Assembly: GCF_024753255.1 (NCBI RefSeq)
Contig: NZ_JANUHA010000015.1
Span: forward strand, 83,488-147,487
Source of the DNA: Massilia agri
Lineage (GTDB): Bacteria > Pseudomonadota > Gammaproteobacteria > Burkholderiales > Burkholderiaceae_D
Length of the DNA: 64,000 nt
Reading direction: 5' to 3'
Made by a program: the position numbers and the translations under genes. Below the pieces are notes generated by a model. The model was not told the DNA's origin. It was given only the letters and a program-made list of their open reading frames with translations, and made no database searches. Shown here in pieces: positions 39,859 to 49,138 of this stretch (positions within the stretch are counted from its first letter, which is position 1; each line of letters begins with the position of its first letter).

Positions 39859-42800
39859 CAGTGCAGCCAGACCCGCATCATCGACAGCAGCTGGGCCACG
39901 TCGACCGGCTTGGTGATGTAGTCCGAGGCGCCCGCGGCGATGCACTTGTCGCGGTCACCCTTCATCGCCTTCGCGGTCAGGGTGATGATGGGCAGCGAGC
40001 GGAACTTCGGAATACGGCGGATCGCGCGCATCGTGTCGTAGCCGTCCATCTCCGGCATCATGATGTCCATCAGGACGATCTCGATGGTCGGATCCTTCTC
40101 CAGCACCTCGATGCCGTCGCGGCCGTTCTCGGCGAACAGCACCTGCATCTGCTGGCGCTCCAGCAGGGTCGAGAGCGCGAAGATGTTGCGCAGGTCGTCG
40201 TCGACGATCAGCACCTTGCGGCCGGCCAGGCCGCCGTCGAGCGCATGGATCTCTTCGAGCATGCGGCGCTGCTGCTCCGGCAGGCTGGCCTGGGAGCGGT
40301 GCAGGAACAGGGCGGTTTCGTCCAGCAGGCGTTCCGGCGAGCGGGCATCCTTGATCACGATGGTCTTGGCGTAGCGCTTGAGCTTCGTGACTTCGCCGCG
40401 CGAGAGTTCCTTGGCGGTGTAGATCACGATCGGCAGGTCGCGCAGGCGCTCGTTCTTCGTGATTCTATCCATCAGCTCGAAGCCCGAGATGTCCGGCAGG
40501 GTCAGGTCCAGCACCATGCAGTCGAAATGCTGGCTTTCCAGCGCTTCCAGGGCGGCGGCGCCGGTGTCCACGGTCACCATGTGGATGTCGGTGTTGCCGA
40601 TCAGGGCCACGATGGACTCGCGCTGGGCCATGTCGTCTTCCACCACCAGCAGCGAGCGCTTGCCGCCCATCAGGAACTTCTGGATGCGCTTGAATTCTTC
40701 CTGCAGCGCTTCGCGGCCGACCGGCTTGTTGATGTAGGAGATGGCGCCCTGGCGCAGCGCGCGCTCGCGCTCGCGCAGCGAGGACATCACGTGCACCGGG
40801 ATGTGGCGGGTGTTCGGGTCGCGCTTGAGGCGGTCGAGCACCGTGAAGCCATCGATGTCCGGCAGGTCGATGTCGAGCAGGATCGCCGAAGGCAGGTAGT
40901 CACGGGCCAGCGACAGGGCCGAGTCGCCGCGCTGGGTGACGATGGCCTTGAAGTTCTTCTCGCGCGCGAAGTCGAGCAGCACCTTGGCGAAGCGCTCGTC
41001 GTCCTCGACGATCAGCACCGAGGGGTCGCCCGGGGTCACCAGGCCCCGGTCGTCCAGCACCGAGGAGTATTCGACCAGCGAGGACGATTCGATGGCTTCC
41101 AGGGTCGCCACCTCGTGCAGTTCCTGCGAGGCCGGCTGGGAGGCCACCTGGCTTGGCGCCGGCGGCGGGGCCAGGCGGGCCGGCTGCGGCTGGCGGGTCT
41201 GCTCGTAGTTGATGAAGCCGGCGCGGTTGTAGGGCAGGTAGAGGGTGAAGGTCGAACCGACGTTGACGGTCGACTCCACGCGGATCTCGCCGCCCAGCAG
41301 GCGCGCCAGTTCGCGCGAGATCGACAGGCCCAGGCCGGTGCCGCCATATTTGCGCGCGGTCGAGCCGTCGGCCTGCTGGAATGCCTCGAAGATCAGCTGC
41401 AGCTTGTCGGACGGGATGCCCACGCCGGTATCCTGCACCGAGAAGGCCAGCACGGCGTCCGCGTGCACCAGGTTCGGGTGGTCGGCGGTCCAGCCGCTGT
41501 TGACCAGGCTGATGGTGAGCGAAACCTGGCCGTGGCTGGTGAACTTGAAGGCGTTCGACAGCAGGTTCTTCAGGACCTGCTGCAGGCGCGTGGTGTCGGT
41601 CATCACGGCGGTCGGCAGGTTGTCCGCCAGGTCGACCTGGAAGCCGAGGTGCTTGGCTTCCGCCATGTGGCGGAAGGTACGGTCCACGTAGTTGCGCAGG
41701 TTCGAGAAGCGGTATTCCGACACGTCCAGGGTGACGGTACCGGACTCGATCTTCGACAGGTCCAGGATGTCGTTAATCAGGGTCAGCAGGTCGGAACCGG
41801 AGCCGTGGATGGTCTTCGCGAATTCCACCTGGCGGCTCGACAGGTTGCCTTCCGGGTTGTCGGATAATTGCTGCGCCAGGATCAATAAGGAGTTTAGTGG
41901 AGTCCTCAGTTCGTGCGACATATTCGCCAGGAACTCGGACTTGTACTTCGAGGACAGGGCCAGCTGGGTCGCCTTTTCTTCCAGCGCCAGCTTGGCCTGC
42001 TCCACCTCGCGGTTCTTGCGTTCCACCTCGATGTTCTGCTCGGACAGCAGGCGCGCCTTTTCCGCCAGTTCCTGGTTGGTCTGCTGCAGTTCCTGGGCCA
42101 GCGACTGGGACTGGGTCAGCAGCGACTCGGTACGGCTGTTCGCCTCGATGGTGTTCAGCACCACGCCGATCGATTCCATCAGCTGGTCGAGGAAGGACAG
42201 GTGGGTTTCGGTGAAGCGGTCGAGCGAGGCGATCTCGATGACGGCCTTGACCTGCTGTTCGAACAGGATCGGCAGCACCACGATGTTGTTCGGCGGCGCC
42301 GAGCCCAGGCCCGAGGACACCACGATGTAGTCGCGCGGCACGTCGGTCAGCCAGATGCGGGTTTTCTCCAGCGCGCACTGGCCCACCAGGCCTTCGCCCG
42401 GCAGGAAGGAGGTCGGCAGCTTGCGGCTGCTGCGGTAGCCGTAGGAGGCGATCATGCGCAGGCGCGCGTCGGTCTCCTGCGAGTCCATCATGTAGAACAC
42501 GCCGTGGTGGGCCGAGACCAGCGGGGCCAGTTCCGACAGGATCAGCTTGGTCACGGCCTGCAGGTCGCGCTGGCCCTGCAGCAGGCGGGTGAAGCGCGCC
42601 AGGTTGGTCTTGAGCCAGTCCTGCTGCGCGTTCTTCTGCGTGGTTTCCTTCAGGTTGCGGATCATCTCGTTGATGTTGTCCTTCAGGTAGGACACCTCGC
42701 CGCGCGCTTCCACCTGGATGGAGCGCGAGAGGTCGCCACGGGTCACCGCGGTCGCCACCTCGCCGATCGCGCGCATCTGGTTGGTCAGGTTCGCCGCCAG

Positions 42801-44759
42801 CTGGTTGACGTTCTCGGTCAAGTCCTTCCAGGTGCCGCCGACACCCGACACGTTCGCCTGGCCGCCCAGCTTGCCCTCGGTACCCACCTCACGCGCCACG
42901 CGGGTCACTTCGGACGCGAAGGAGGACAGCTGGTCCACCATGACGTTGATGGTGTCCTTCAGTTCGAGAATCTCGCCCTTCACGTCCACGGTGATCTTCT
43001 TGGACAGGTCGCCGCGCGCCACCGCGGTCGTCACCGCCGCGATGTTACGCACCTGGCCCGTCAGGTTCGAGGCCATGAAGTTCACGTTGTCGGTCAGGTC
43101 CTTCCAGGTGCCGCCCACGCCCGGCACATAGGCCTGGCCGCCCAGCTTGCCCTCGGTACCCACCTCGCGCGCCACGCGGGTCACCTCGGATGCGAAGGAG
43201 GACAGCTGGTCCACCATGACGTTGATGGTGTTCTTCAGCTCCAGAATCTCGCCCTTGACGTCCACGGTGATCTTCTTGGACAGGTCGCCGTTCGCCACCG
43301 CGGTCGTCACGTCGGCGATATTACGCACCTGGCCCGTCAGGTTCGAGGCCATGAAGTTGACGTTGTCGGTCAGGTCCTTCCAGGTGCCGCCCACGCCCGG
43401 CACGTTCGCCTGGCCGCCGAGCTTACCTTCGGTACCCACCTCGCGCGCCACGCGCGTCACCTCGGATGCGAAGGAGTTCAGCTGGTCGACCATGACGTTG
43501 ATGGTGTTCTTCAGCTCCAGAATCTCGCCTTTCACGTCCACGGTGATCTTCTTGGACAGGTCGCCGTTCGCCACCGCGGTGGTCACGTCCGCGATGTTAC
43601 GCACCTGGCCGGTCAGGTTACCCGCCATCGAGTTCACCGAGTCGGTCAAGTCCTTCCAGGTACCCGCGACGCCCTTCACCTGCGCCTGGCCGCCGAGTTT
43701 GCCCTCGGTACCCACCTCACGCGCCACGCGGGTCACTTCGGATGCGAAGGAGGACAGCTGGTCCACCATGACGTTGATGGTGTTCTTCAGTTCGAGAATC
43801 TCGCCCTTCACGTCCACGGTGATCTTCTTGGACAGGTCGCCGTTCGCCACCGCGGTCGTCACCGCCGCGATGTTACGCACCTGGCCCGTCAGGTTCGACG
43901 CCATGAAGTTCACGTTGTCGGTCAAGTCCTTCCAGGTGCCGCCCACGCCCGGCACGTAGGCCTGGCCGCCGAGCTTGCCCTCGGTACCCACCTCGCGCGC
44001 CACGCGGGTCACCTCGGATGCGAAGGAGCGCAGCTGGTCCACCATGACGTTGATGGTGTCCTTCAGCTGCAGGATCTCGCCGCGCACGTCCACCGTGATC
44101 TTCTTGGACAGGTCGCCGTTCGCCACCGCGGTGGTCACCTCCGCGATGTTACGCACCTGCGAGGTCAGGTTACCCGCCATCGAGTTGACCGAGTCGGTCA
44201 GGTCCTTCCAGGTACCCGCCACGCCCTTCACCTGGGCCTGGCCGCCGAGCTTACCCTCGGTACCCACCTCGCGCGCCACGCGCGTCACCTCGGAAGAGAA
44301 GGAGGAGAGCTGCTCCACCATGGTGTTCGCGGTCATCGCGGCGCGCAGGTACTGGCCCTTGAGCGGGTGGCCGTCGACTTCCAGCGCCATGGTCTGGGAC
44401 AGGTCGCCCTTCGCCACCGCGCCGATGACGCGCGCCATCTCGGTGGTCGGGCGCACCAGGTCGTCGATCAGGGTGTTGACCGAACTGATGATGGTGGCCC
44501 AGCCGCCCACCACGCCCGGCAGGTCGGCGCGCTGGGTCAGGTGACCCTCGCGGCCGACGACGCGCGAGACGTCGGTGACCGTCTCGACCATCTTCTGCTT
44601 GGTTTCGATGATGTCGTTCAGGGTGTCGGCGATCTTGCCGGACACCCCGGTCCAGTCCGAGGGCATGCGCACCGAGAAGTCGCCTTTCTTCAGCGCCATC
44701 AGCGTCGTGAGCAGCAGCTTGACGTCCAACTGTTCGCCCATGTCGGTCATGTTATTCAT
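39858..44759 (-). CDS. Giant soluble hybrid histidine kinase: eight HAMP units, GAF, three receivers
   Basis: 1633 residues with no membrane helix or signal. HAMP units fill residues about 15-690 (GDFS, then seven GDLS cores near 118, 215, 307, 399, 491, 583 and 675), most repeating every 92 residues. Then GAF about 730-880, a coiled coil, HisKA with [11 protein letters not shown] (His about 948), HATPase about 1055-1180 ([26 protein letters not shown]), and receivers at about 1243 ([10 protein letters not shown]), 1366 ([10 protein letters not shown]) and 1516 ([10 protein letters not shown]) with acceptor Asp in [16 protein letters not shown] and LMDIMMPE. The plan matches group III (Nik1/Os-1-like) kinases with poly-HAMP sensors that act in the cytoplasm. 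Followed by a CheR-like gene by ATGA overlap. Confidence 0.94.
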   Translation of the reverse strand: MNNMTDMGEQLDVKLLLTTLMALKKGDFSVRMPSDWTGVSGKIADTLNDIIETKQKMVETVTDVSRVVGREGHLTQRADLPGVVGGWATIISSVNTLIDDLVRPTTEMARVIGAVAKGDLSQTMALEVDGHPLKGQYLRAAMTANTMVEQLSSFSSEVTRVAREVGTEGKLGGQAQVKGVAGTWKDLTDSVNSMAGNLTSQVRNIAEVTTAVANGDLSKKITVDVRGEILQLKDTINVMVDQLRSFASEVTRVAREVGTEGKLGGQAYVPGVGGTWKDLTDNVNFMASNLTGQVRNIAAVTTAVANGDLSKKITVDVKGEILELKNTINVMVDQLSSFASEVTRVAREVGTEGKLGGQAQVKGVAGTWKDLTDSVNSMAGNLTGQVRNIADVTTAVANGDLSKKITVDVKGEILELKNTINVMVDQLNSFASEVTRVAREVGTEGKLGGQANVPGVGGTWKDLTDNVNFMASNLTGQVRNIADVTTAVANGDLSKKITVDVKGEILELKNTINVMVDQLSSFASEVTRVAREVGTEGKLGGQAYVPGVGGTWKDLTDNVNFMASNLTGQVRNIAAVTTAVARGDLSKKITVDVKGEILELKDTINVMVDQLSSFASEVTRVAREVGTEGKLGGQANVSGVGGTWKDLTENVNQLAANLTNQMRAIGEVATAVTRGDLSRSIQVEARGEVSYLKDNINEMIRNLKETTQKNAQQDWLKTNLARFTRLLQGQRDLQAVTKLILSELAPLVSAHHGVFYMMDSQETDARLRMIASYGYRSSRKLPTSFLPGEGLVGQCALEKTRIWLTDVPRDYIVVSSGLGSAPPNNIVVLPILFEQQVKAVIEIASLDRFTETHLSFLDQLMESIGVVLNTIEANSRTESLLTQSQSLAQELQQTNQELAEKARLLSEQNIEVERKNREVEQAKLALEEKATQLALSSKYKSEFLANMSHELRTPLNSLLILAQQLSDNPEGNLSSRQVEFAKTIHGSGSDLLTLINDILDLSKIESGTVTLDVSEYRFSNLRNYVDRTFRHMAEAKHLGFQVDLADNLPTAVMTDTTRLQQVLKNLLSNAFKFTSHGQVSLTISLVNSGWTADHPNLVHADAVLAFSVQDTGVGIPSDKLQLIFEAFQQADGSTARKYGGTGLGLSISRELARLLGGEIRVESTVNVGSTFTLYLPYNRAGFINYEQTRQPQPARLAPPPAPSQVASQPASQELHEVATLEAIESSSLVEYSSVLDDRGLVTPGDPSVLIVEDDERFAKVLLDFAREKNFKAIVTQRGDSALSLARDYLPSAILLDIDLPDIDGFTVLDRLKRDPNTRHIPVHVMSSLRERERALRQGAISYINKPVGREALQEEFKRIQKFLMGGKRSLLVVEDDMAQRESIVALIGNTDIHMVTVDTGAAALEALESQHFDCMVLDLTLPDISGFELMDRITKNERLRDLPIVIYTAKELSRGEVTKLKRYAKTIVIKDARSPERLLDETALFLHRSQASLPEQQRRMLEEIHALDGGLAGRKVLIVDDDLRNIFALSTLLERQQMQVLFAENGRDGIEVLEKDPTIEIVLMDIMMPEMDGYDTMRAIRRIPKFRSLPIITLTAKAMKGDRDKCIAAGASDYITKPVDVAQLLSMMRVWLH
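42760..44310. repeat. Coding tandem repeats of about 276 bp (HAMP units)
   Basis: The DNA encoding the HAMP array repeats with near-identical wording every 276 bases, e.g. the stretch for [19 protein letters not shown] recurs six times with few silent changes. Units alternate between [22 protein letters not shown] and [22 protein letters not shown] types. Such identity suggests recent duplication or gene conversion and makes the unit number prone to change and to misassembly. Confidence 0.85.
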
Positions 44760-45100
44760 CGACTCGATCCTTGTTTCGGTAAGTGATAGGTATATGCGGG
44801 TAGAGAGATGCGGGCACAGGGCGCATTCGGCCCGGGAGTGCCGGCGAATGTGTCATGTGAAACGATGGAAAGATACTCTTGTAAAAATTCTAGTCAAGTA
44901 GCTCGGCCGTCAAGAAGTCTTGCAAATAAGAAAATAACTGAAGGCAATCTGGCGGAGGGTAGCGTAGCCGGCCAAAAGACAGCGCACGATTAGGAGCAAT
45001 GTTGTGTTGTTACGACAATTCGTGAACGTTATTTCGTCGTGTTTACGTCTGGATGTGAATTTCGGAGAGAGTTCAGCGACGCGATTCATCTAGCATAGGC
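44760..45100. other. Intergenic region between the giant kinase and the luxR-type gene
   Basis: 341 bp without a convincing gene. It is AT-richer than its surroundings at 44860-45060. It holds the kinase promoter (minus strand) and presumably the luxR-type promoter, for which no clear boxes were found. No repeat or RNA gene was recognised. Confidence 0.5.
44870..44897 (-). promoter_or_regulatory. Promoter of the giant hybrid kinase
   Basis: On the minus strand TTGACT (44897-44892), 16-bp spacer, TATCTT (44875-44870). The leader to ATG 44759 would be about 105 bases. Confidence 0.5.
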
Positions 45101-45865
45101 ATGGCTGACCGACTATTGTCCCGACGTGCCATGATCGACAATGCCCTGCTGATGGATTTGCTGGAGGCCCCGACCGACCTCTCGTGGTGTGAACGTTTGT
45201 TCGGGCTGGCGCGCGCCCAAGGCTTCGACCAGGTCCTGTACGGCGTGGTGCCCTCGCGCCACGCGCGTTTCGAAACGGCTTTCTTGCGCAGTAACTACTC
45301 GAGCGAATGGCGCAGCCGCTACGACGCCAATGGCTTCGCCTATGTCGACCCGACCGTCGGCCATTGCCTGTCGAGTACCTTGCCCCTGGTCTGGGCCCCG
45401 TCCACCTTCGGCAAGGGCGCGTCCGACGCGCTGTACGAGGAAGCCAGCGCCCACGGCATCAGGAGCGGCGTCACGCTGCCGGTGCACGGCCCGCAAGGGG
45501 AGTTCGGGGTGATCAGCTTCGTGTGCGACGCCCGTCCCGGGGTGCCGCTCGAGCGCGCGATCGCGGAGGCGATGCCGAGCCTTTCCCTGATCCGCGACTA
45601 TGCCTTCGCCTCCTCCGCGCGCTTTCGCGAGGCGAAACCCGAGCCCGAGGCGCCGCGCCTGACCCGGCGCGAGCTCGAGGTCCTGCAATGGGTCATGCTT
45701 GGGAAGTCCTCATGGGAGGTCGCCCGGATCACCAACTGCTCCGAGGCGACCGTCAACTTTCACCTCGCGAACGTGCGCCAGAAGTTCGGCGTCAACACCC
45801 GCCAGCAGGCGGTCGTCAAGGCGATCGCCCTGGGCCTGATCACGCCTGAAGATCACCATCGCTGA
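45101..45865 (+). CDS. LuxR-type quorum-sensing regulator
   Basis: 254 residues; ATG 45101 is used, but ATG 45131 (MIDNALLMDLLEAPTDL) is equally possible since neither has a strong ribosome-binding site. The autoinducer-binding domain (about 20-170) keeps the usual contacts: W in SSEWRSRYDANGFAYVDPTVGH with Asp-Pro, LPLVWAP, and GVTLPVHGPQGEFGVISF. The C-terminal GerE-type HTH is LTRRELEVLQWVMLGKSSWEVARITNCSEATVNFHLANVRQKFGVNTRQQAVVKAIALGLI. Should bind an acyl-homoserine lactone made by the luxI-type gene at 46287 and activate lux-box promoters. Converges with the rsaL-like gene (26-base overlap). Confidence 0.93.
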   Translation: MADRLLSRRAMIDNALLMDLLEAPTDLSWCERLFGLARAQGFDQVLYGVVPSRHARFETAFLRSNYSSEWRSRYDANGFAYVDPTVGHCLSSTLPLVWAPSTFGKGASDALYEEASAHGIRSGVTLPVHGPQGEFGVISFVCDARPGVPLERAIAEAMPSLSLIRDYAFASSARFREAKPEPEAPRLTRRELEVLQWVMLGKSSWEVARITNCSEATVNFHLANVRQKFGVNTRQQAVVKAIALGLITPEDHHR

Positions 45866-46115
45866 GACGCCCGTTGACGTAGAGGCGCAGCAGGATGGCG
45901 ACAGGGGCGGGGATGGCCAGGCCGGTTTCGAAGCGGCTGCCGCTCGACTGCGTGACCCCGAAGCGGCTCCAGAATTTCTCCTGGCTCTCACGCTTGGCGA
46001 TGCGCAGGCGCCGCAGGTCGTGCGGCCTGGCCTGCTGGGCCGGCCCACCGCCCTGGGCAAGCTGCTGGGCTTCCAGTTCCGCAGCCAGTGCCTCGCACAT
46101 CATATCGTTTGCCAT
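45840..46115 (-). CDS. RsaL-like repressor between luxR- and luxI-type genes
   Basis: 91 residues from ATG 46115 after GGAAAGGGAGCG. The C-terminal two thirds is a small HTH: RRLRIAKRESQEKFWSRFGVTQSSGSRFETGLAIPAPVAILLRLYVNGRLSDGDL. The ESQ-x-FWSRFGV-TQS-GSRFE pattern is that of Pseudomonas RsaL, which represses the autoinducer synthase gene, and the gene sits between luxR- and luxI-type genes on the opposite strand exactly as rsaL does between lasR and lasI. The N-terminal 30 residues are Ala/Gln-rich. It should dampen AHL production and share the 46116-46286 region with the luxI promoter. Confidence 0.8.
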   Translation of the reverse strand: MANDMMCEALAAELEAQQLAQGGGPAQQARPHDLRRLRIAKRESQEKFWSRFGVTQSSGSRFETGLAIPAPVAILLRLYVNGRLSDGDLQA

Positions 46116-46180
46116 ATTCGCTCCCTTTCCGTTCGGTCTATGCAGATTGCAAGTATTCCACCGTCCGCGCCTCCACCGCC

Positions 46181-46200
46181 ACCTAGCAGAGCTGATAGTT
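46181..46200. promoter_or_regulatory. lux/las-type box of the luxI-type gene
   Basis: ACCTAGCAG-AG-CTGATAGTT fits the NNCT-N12-AGNN form of LuxR/LasR-family binding sites, with arms CTAGCAG and CTGATAG nearly symmetrical. A -10-like CATAAA/TAAATC at 46219-46226 places the box around -42, the standard position. Confidence 0.7.
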
Positions 46201-46286
46201 CCCGCACTGCCCATCTTGCATAAATCTTGTATGCGCATTGCATAAGTCATTACAACGACCATCCACCACTCGACTAGGGGCCGACC

Positions 46287-46871
46287 ATGAGCATGCTGAT
46301 CGACATCGCTGCACGCCGCGAATTCAAATCGAAGGATCTGTGGGAAATGCACACGCTGCGCGCCAAGGTATTCCGCGGGCGGCTGGGCTGGGAAGTGCCG
46401 GTCCTGTCCGGCATGGAGATCGACGGCTACGACGCGCTCGAGCCGCGCTACATGCTGATGCGCGAGGCGGGCGGCATGCTGCGCGGCTGCTGGCGCCTGC
46501 TGCCGACCGAAGGCCCGTACATGCTGAAGGACTCCTTCCCGCAGCTGCTCGAAGGCCGCGAGCCGCCGAGCGACCCGCTGGTGTGGGAGCTGTCGCGCTT
46601 CGCGCTGGAGACAGACGGCACGGGGAGCTACGGTTTCTCCGAGATGACCATGGAGTCGATCGAGGCCATCATCCGGCATGGCTACGAGAACGGCCTGGCG
46701 CGCTATGTGACGGTGACGACCACGGCGATCGAGCGCCTGCTGCGGCGCGCGGGCGTGGTCACCAGCCGGCTGGGGGCGCCGCAGGTGATCGGGGTCGAGA
46801 CGGCGGTGGCGCTGTACGTCGAGATCGGGGCCACGTGGGAGGCGCTGTTCGCGCACCGCATGGCTTCCTGA
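46287..46871 (+). CDS. LuxI-type acyl-homoserine-lactone synthase
   Basis: 194 residues. Makes an N-acyl-homoserine lactone from S-adenosylmethionine and an acyl carrier. Conserved features: LWEMHTLRAKVFRGRLGWEVPV (the R...F..R.GW start), MEIDGYDALEPRYMLM (Asp-Tyr-Asp region), GCWRLLPTEGPYMLKDSFPQLL (RLLPT) and VWELSRFAL (E-x-SRFA). A lux/las-type box lies about 90 bases upstream. The acyl chain cannot be predicted. The stop is 19 bases before copy 2 of the MITE-like repeat. Confidence 0.95.
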   Translation: MSMLIDIAARREFKSKDLWEMHTLRAKVFRGRLGWEVPVLSGMEIDGYDALEPRYMLMREAGGMLRGCWRLLPTEGPYMLKDSFPQLLEGREPPSDPLVWELSRFALETDGTGSYGFSEMTMESIEAIIRHGYENGLARYVTVTTTAIERLLRRAGVVTSRLGAPQVIGVETAVALYVEIGATWEALFAHRMAS

Positions 46872-46890
46872 CCGAACGAAAGTGGCTTTC

Positions 46891-46991
46891 GTAGGGTGGG
46901 CGGCTTCGCCGGCCGCGCGTTCAACTCACGGATGCGCAGTGGCCATGCATGCCGGAGCTGAACGCGCGGTCGGCAGAGCCGACCACCCTAC
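46891..46991. repeat. MITE-like inverted repeat, copy 2
   Basis: 101 bp with about 37-bp terminal inverted repeats: left GTAGGGTGGGCGGCTTCG..., right ending GCCGACCACCCTAC. Shares CCGCGCGTTCAACT and its inverse with copies 1 and 3. Its right end supplies the TAG stop codon of the prolyl oligopeptidase gene (minus strand). It may also act as a bidirectional terminator between that gene and the luxI-type gene. Confidence 0.85.
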
Positions 46992-49042
46992 AAACCCAAC
47001 TGGCGGTGCAGGAAGGTCCAGGTCAGGGCCCACATGCGCGCGATCTGCGCATTGTCCGCCGCGCCGGCATGCCCGCCCTCGGTGTTCTCCCAGTACAGCA
47101 CGTCGTGCCCGTACTCGCGCATGCGCGCCGCCATCTTGCGCGCATGCCCCGGATGCACGCGGTCGTCGCGCGTCGAGGTGGTGAACAGCACCCGCGGCCA
47201 GTGGCCGCCCTCGGTGCGCCGGCGCACGTTCTGGTAGGGCGAGTAGCGTCCGATCGCTTCCCATTGCGCAGGAATGTCCGGGTCGCCGTACTCGCCCATC
47301 CAGGAGGCGCCGGCCAGCAGCCGGTGGTAGCGCCGCATGTCCAGCAGCGGCACCTGGCAGACCACGGCGCCGAACAGCTCGGGGCGCTGGACCATGACGG
47401 CGCCGACCAGCAGGCCGCCGTTGCTGCCGCCCATGATGCCCAGGCGCCGCGGCGTGGTGATGCCGCGCGCCACCAGGTCTTCGGCCACGGCGATGAAGTC
47501 GTCGAACGCGCGCTGGCGGTTTTCCTTGAGCGCCGCCTGGTGCCAGCGCGGCCCGAACTCGCCGCCGCCGCGGATATTGGCCAGCACATAGACGCCCCCG
47601 CGCTCCAGCCAGGCCGCGCCGCTGATGGCGCCGTAGGCCGGCTTGAGCGAGACCTCGAAGCCCCCGTAGCCGTACAGGACAGTGGGCGTGGGGCCAAGCA
47701 GCGCGGTGTCTTCCTTCATGACGGCGAAATAGGGCACGCGGGTGCCGTCTGGCGAAGCTGCCGTGAATTGCCGCACCGTAAGGCCCCCGGCATCGAAAAA
47801 GGCGGGCAGCGTTTTCAGGGACTCGCGGGTGTCGCTGCCGGCTTCCGCCAGGTAGAGCGTGGCCGGTTCGAGGAAGCCGTTCACGGTCAGGAAATACCGG
47901 TTCGAGCCGACCGCGTCGTAGGCCCAGGTCTCGACGGCCCGGGAGCCCGGCAGGCCGACGTCGCGCGCCTGCCACCTGCCGTCGACGAGGCGCTGCTCGA
48001 CCAGGCGGTTGCTCACATTGTCCAGCAGGGTGAGGAGCAGGGCGTCGCGGGTCACCGTGAGGCCGTCCAGCGAGGTGCCCGGGCCCGGTTCGAACAGCAG
48101 CTGGAAGTCCCTTGCCCCGGCCAGGAAGGCGTCGAAACCGGTCGCGAGCAGCGCGCCCTGCGGGTAGCGGCGCCCACCCGTTTCCCAGTCGGAGCGCAGT
48201 TCGATCACGATCTGGCTGCGCAGCGCGAAGGCATTCGCGTCCTCCGGCTTCGGGACCTTGGCCAGGGTATCGCCCTGCAGCACGAACAGCTCGCTGCTGT
48301 AGAAGCCGATCTGGCGCTGCACGAAATCGCGCTCGAAGCCGGGCGTGGCGTCACGCCAGCCGGAGGCGGACAGGTCATCCCGTTGCGCTTCGTAGACGGT
48401 GGCCGCTTCCGCAAGCGGCTGGCCGCGGCGCCAGCGCTTCACGATGCGCGGATAGCCGGAATCCGTCATCGAGCCGGGGCCGAAGTCGGTGCCGACGAAG
48501 AGCGTGTCGCGGTCGATCCAGGCCACGTCGCTCTTCGCTTCCTCCAAAACGAAGCCGCCCTCGACGAAGCGGCAGGTGGAGAGGTCGAACTCGCGCAGCA
48601 CGCGGGCGTCGCCGCCGCCGCGCGACAGCGAGACCATGCAGCGCTCGCCATCCGGCTCCAGGAAGCTGGCGCCGCCCCAGACCCAGTTTTCACCTTCCTC
48701 CCCGGCCAGCAGGTCGAGGTCGATCACGGTTTCCCAGCCTGGTGCGGCCTGGCGGTACTCCTCCAGCGTGGTGCGGCGCCAGATGCCGCGCACGTGCACG
48801 GCGTCGCGCCAGAAGTTGTAGAGCAGGCCGGCGTGGCCGCCAGGGTAGGGGATCTTGTCGGTTGAGTCGAGGATGCCCTTCAGGCGCGTGCGCAGGACGG
48901 CAAAGCCGGGATCGGCCTCGAGCTCCCCCTCGGCGAGCCCGTTTTGCGCGCGCACCCAGTCGCGGGCGCGTTCCCCGTCGACCTCTTCCAGCCAGAGGTA
49001 GGGGTCGGAATCGGGGGCTACTGTCTGGCTTGGCGTCGGCAT
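46988..49042 (-). CDS. Prolyl oligopeptidase family serine peptidase (S9A)
   Basis: 684 residues, no signal peptide. N-terminal DPYLWLEEVDGERARDWVRAQN and a beta-propeller of about 350 residues, then the alpha/beta-hydrolase domain: TVLYGYGGFEVSLKPAY, ANIRGGGEFGPRWHQAALKENRQRAFDDF, nucleophile GIMGGSNGGLLVG, Asp in TRDDRVHPGHARKM, and His in ENTEGGHAG. Cleaves short peptides after proline (or related sites) in the cytoplasm. The stop codon TAG comes from the terminus of the MITE-like repeat copy 2, so the C-terminus HRQLGL may have been set by the insertion. Confidence 0.94.
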   Translation of the reverse strand: MPTPSQTVAPDSDPYLWLEEVDGERARDWVRAQNGLAEGELEADPGFAVLRTRLKGILDSTDKIPYPGGHAGLLYNFWRDAVHVRGIWRRTTLEEYRQAAPGWETVIDLDLLAGEEGENWVWGGASFLEPDGERCMVSLSRGGGDARVLREFDLSTCRFVEGGFVLEEAKSDVAWIDRDTLFVGTDFGPGSMTDSGYPRIVKRWRRGQPLAEAATVYEAQRDDLSASGWRDATPGFERDFVQRQIGFYSSELFVLQGDTLAKVPKPEDANAFALRSQIVIELRSDWETGGRRYPQGALLATGFDAFLAGARDFQLLFEPGPGTSLDGLTVTRDALLLTLLDNVSNRLVEQRLVDGRWQARDVGLPGSRAVETWAYDAVGSNRYFLTVNGFLEPATLYLAEAGSDTRESLKTLPAFFDAGGLTVRQFTAASPDGTRVPYFAVMKEDTALLGPTPTVLYGYGGFEVSLKPAYGAISGAAWLERGGVYVLANIRGGGEFGPRWHQAALKENRQRAFDDFIAVAEDLVARGITTPRRLGIMGGSNGGLLVGAVMVQRPELFGAVVCQVPLLDMRRYHRLLAGASWMGEYGDPDIPAQWEAIGRYSPYQNVRRRTEGGHWPRVLFTTSTRDDRVHPGHARKMAARMREYGHDVLYWENTEGGHAGAADNAQIARMWALTWTFLHRQLGL

Positions 49043-49138
49043 GGCGATGTGGTGTAGGGTGAATTTCAGTGAACAAGTGCGGCGTGCGACCCCCTATACT
49101 AGCAATATCGCATCGACCGACCCGCACGCCAGGAGCAC

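Noticed and set aside
42760..44310. CRISPR or satellite repeats
   Set aside because: The periodic 276-bp units are protein-coding HAMP domains in one open frame.
41913..44786. A 957-codon plus-strand frame antisense to the giant kinase
   Set aside because: His/Arg/Val-rich translation typical of the antisense frame of GC-rich HAMP repeats; the kinase on the other strand is fully supported.
45005..45040. Imperfect inverted repeat (ACGAC...GTCGT) before the luxR-type gene as a lux box
   Set aside because: It does not fit the CT-N12-AG pattern and the arms are too short and far apart.
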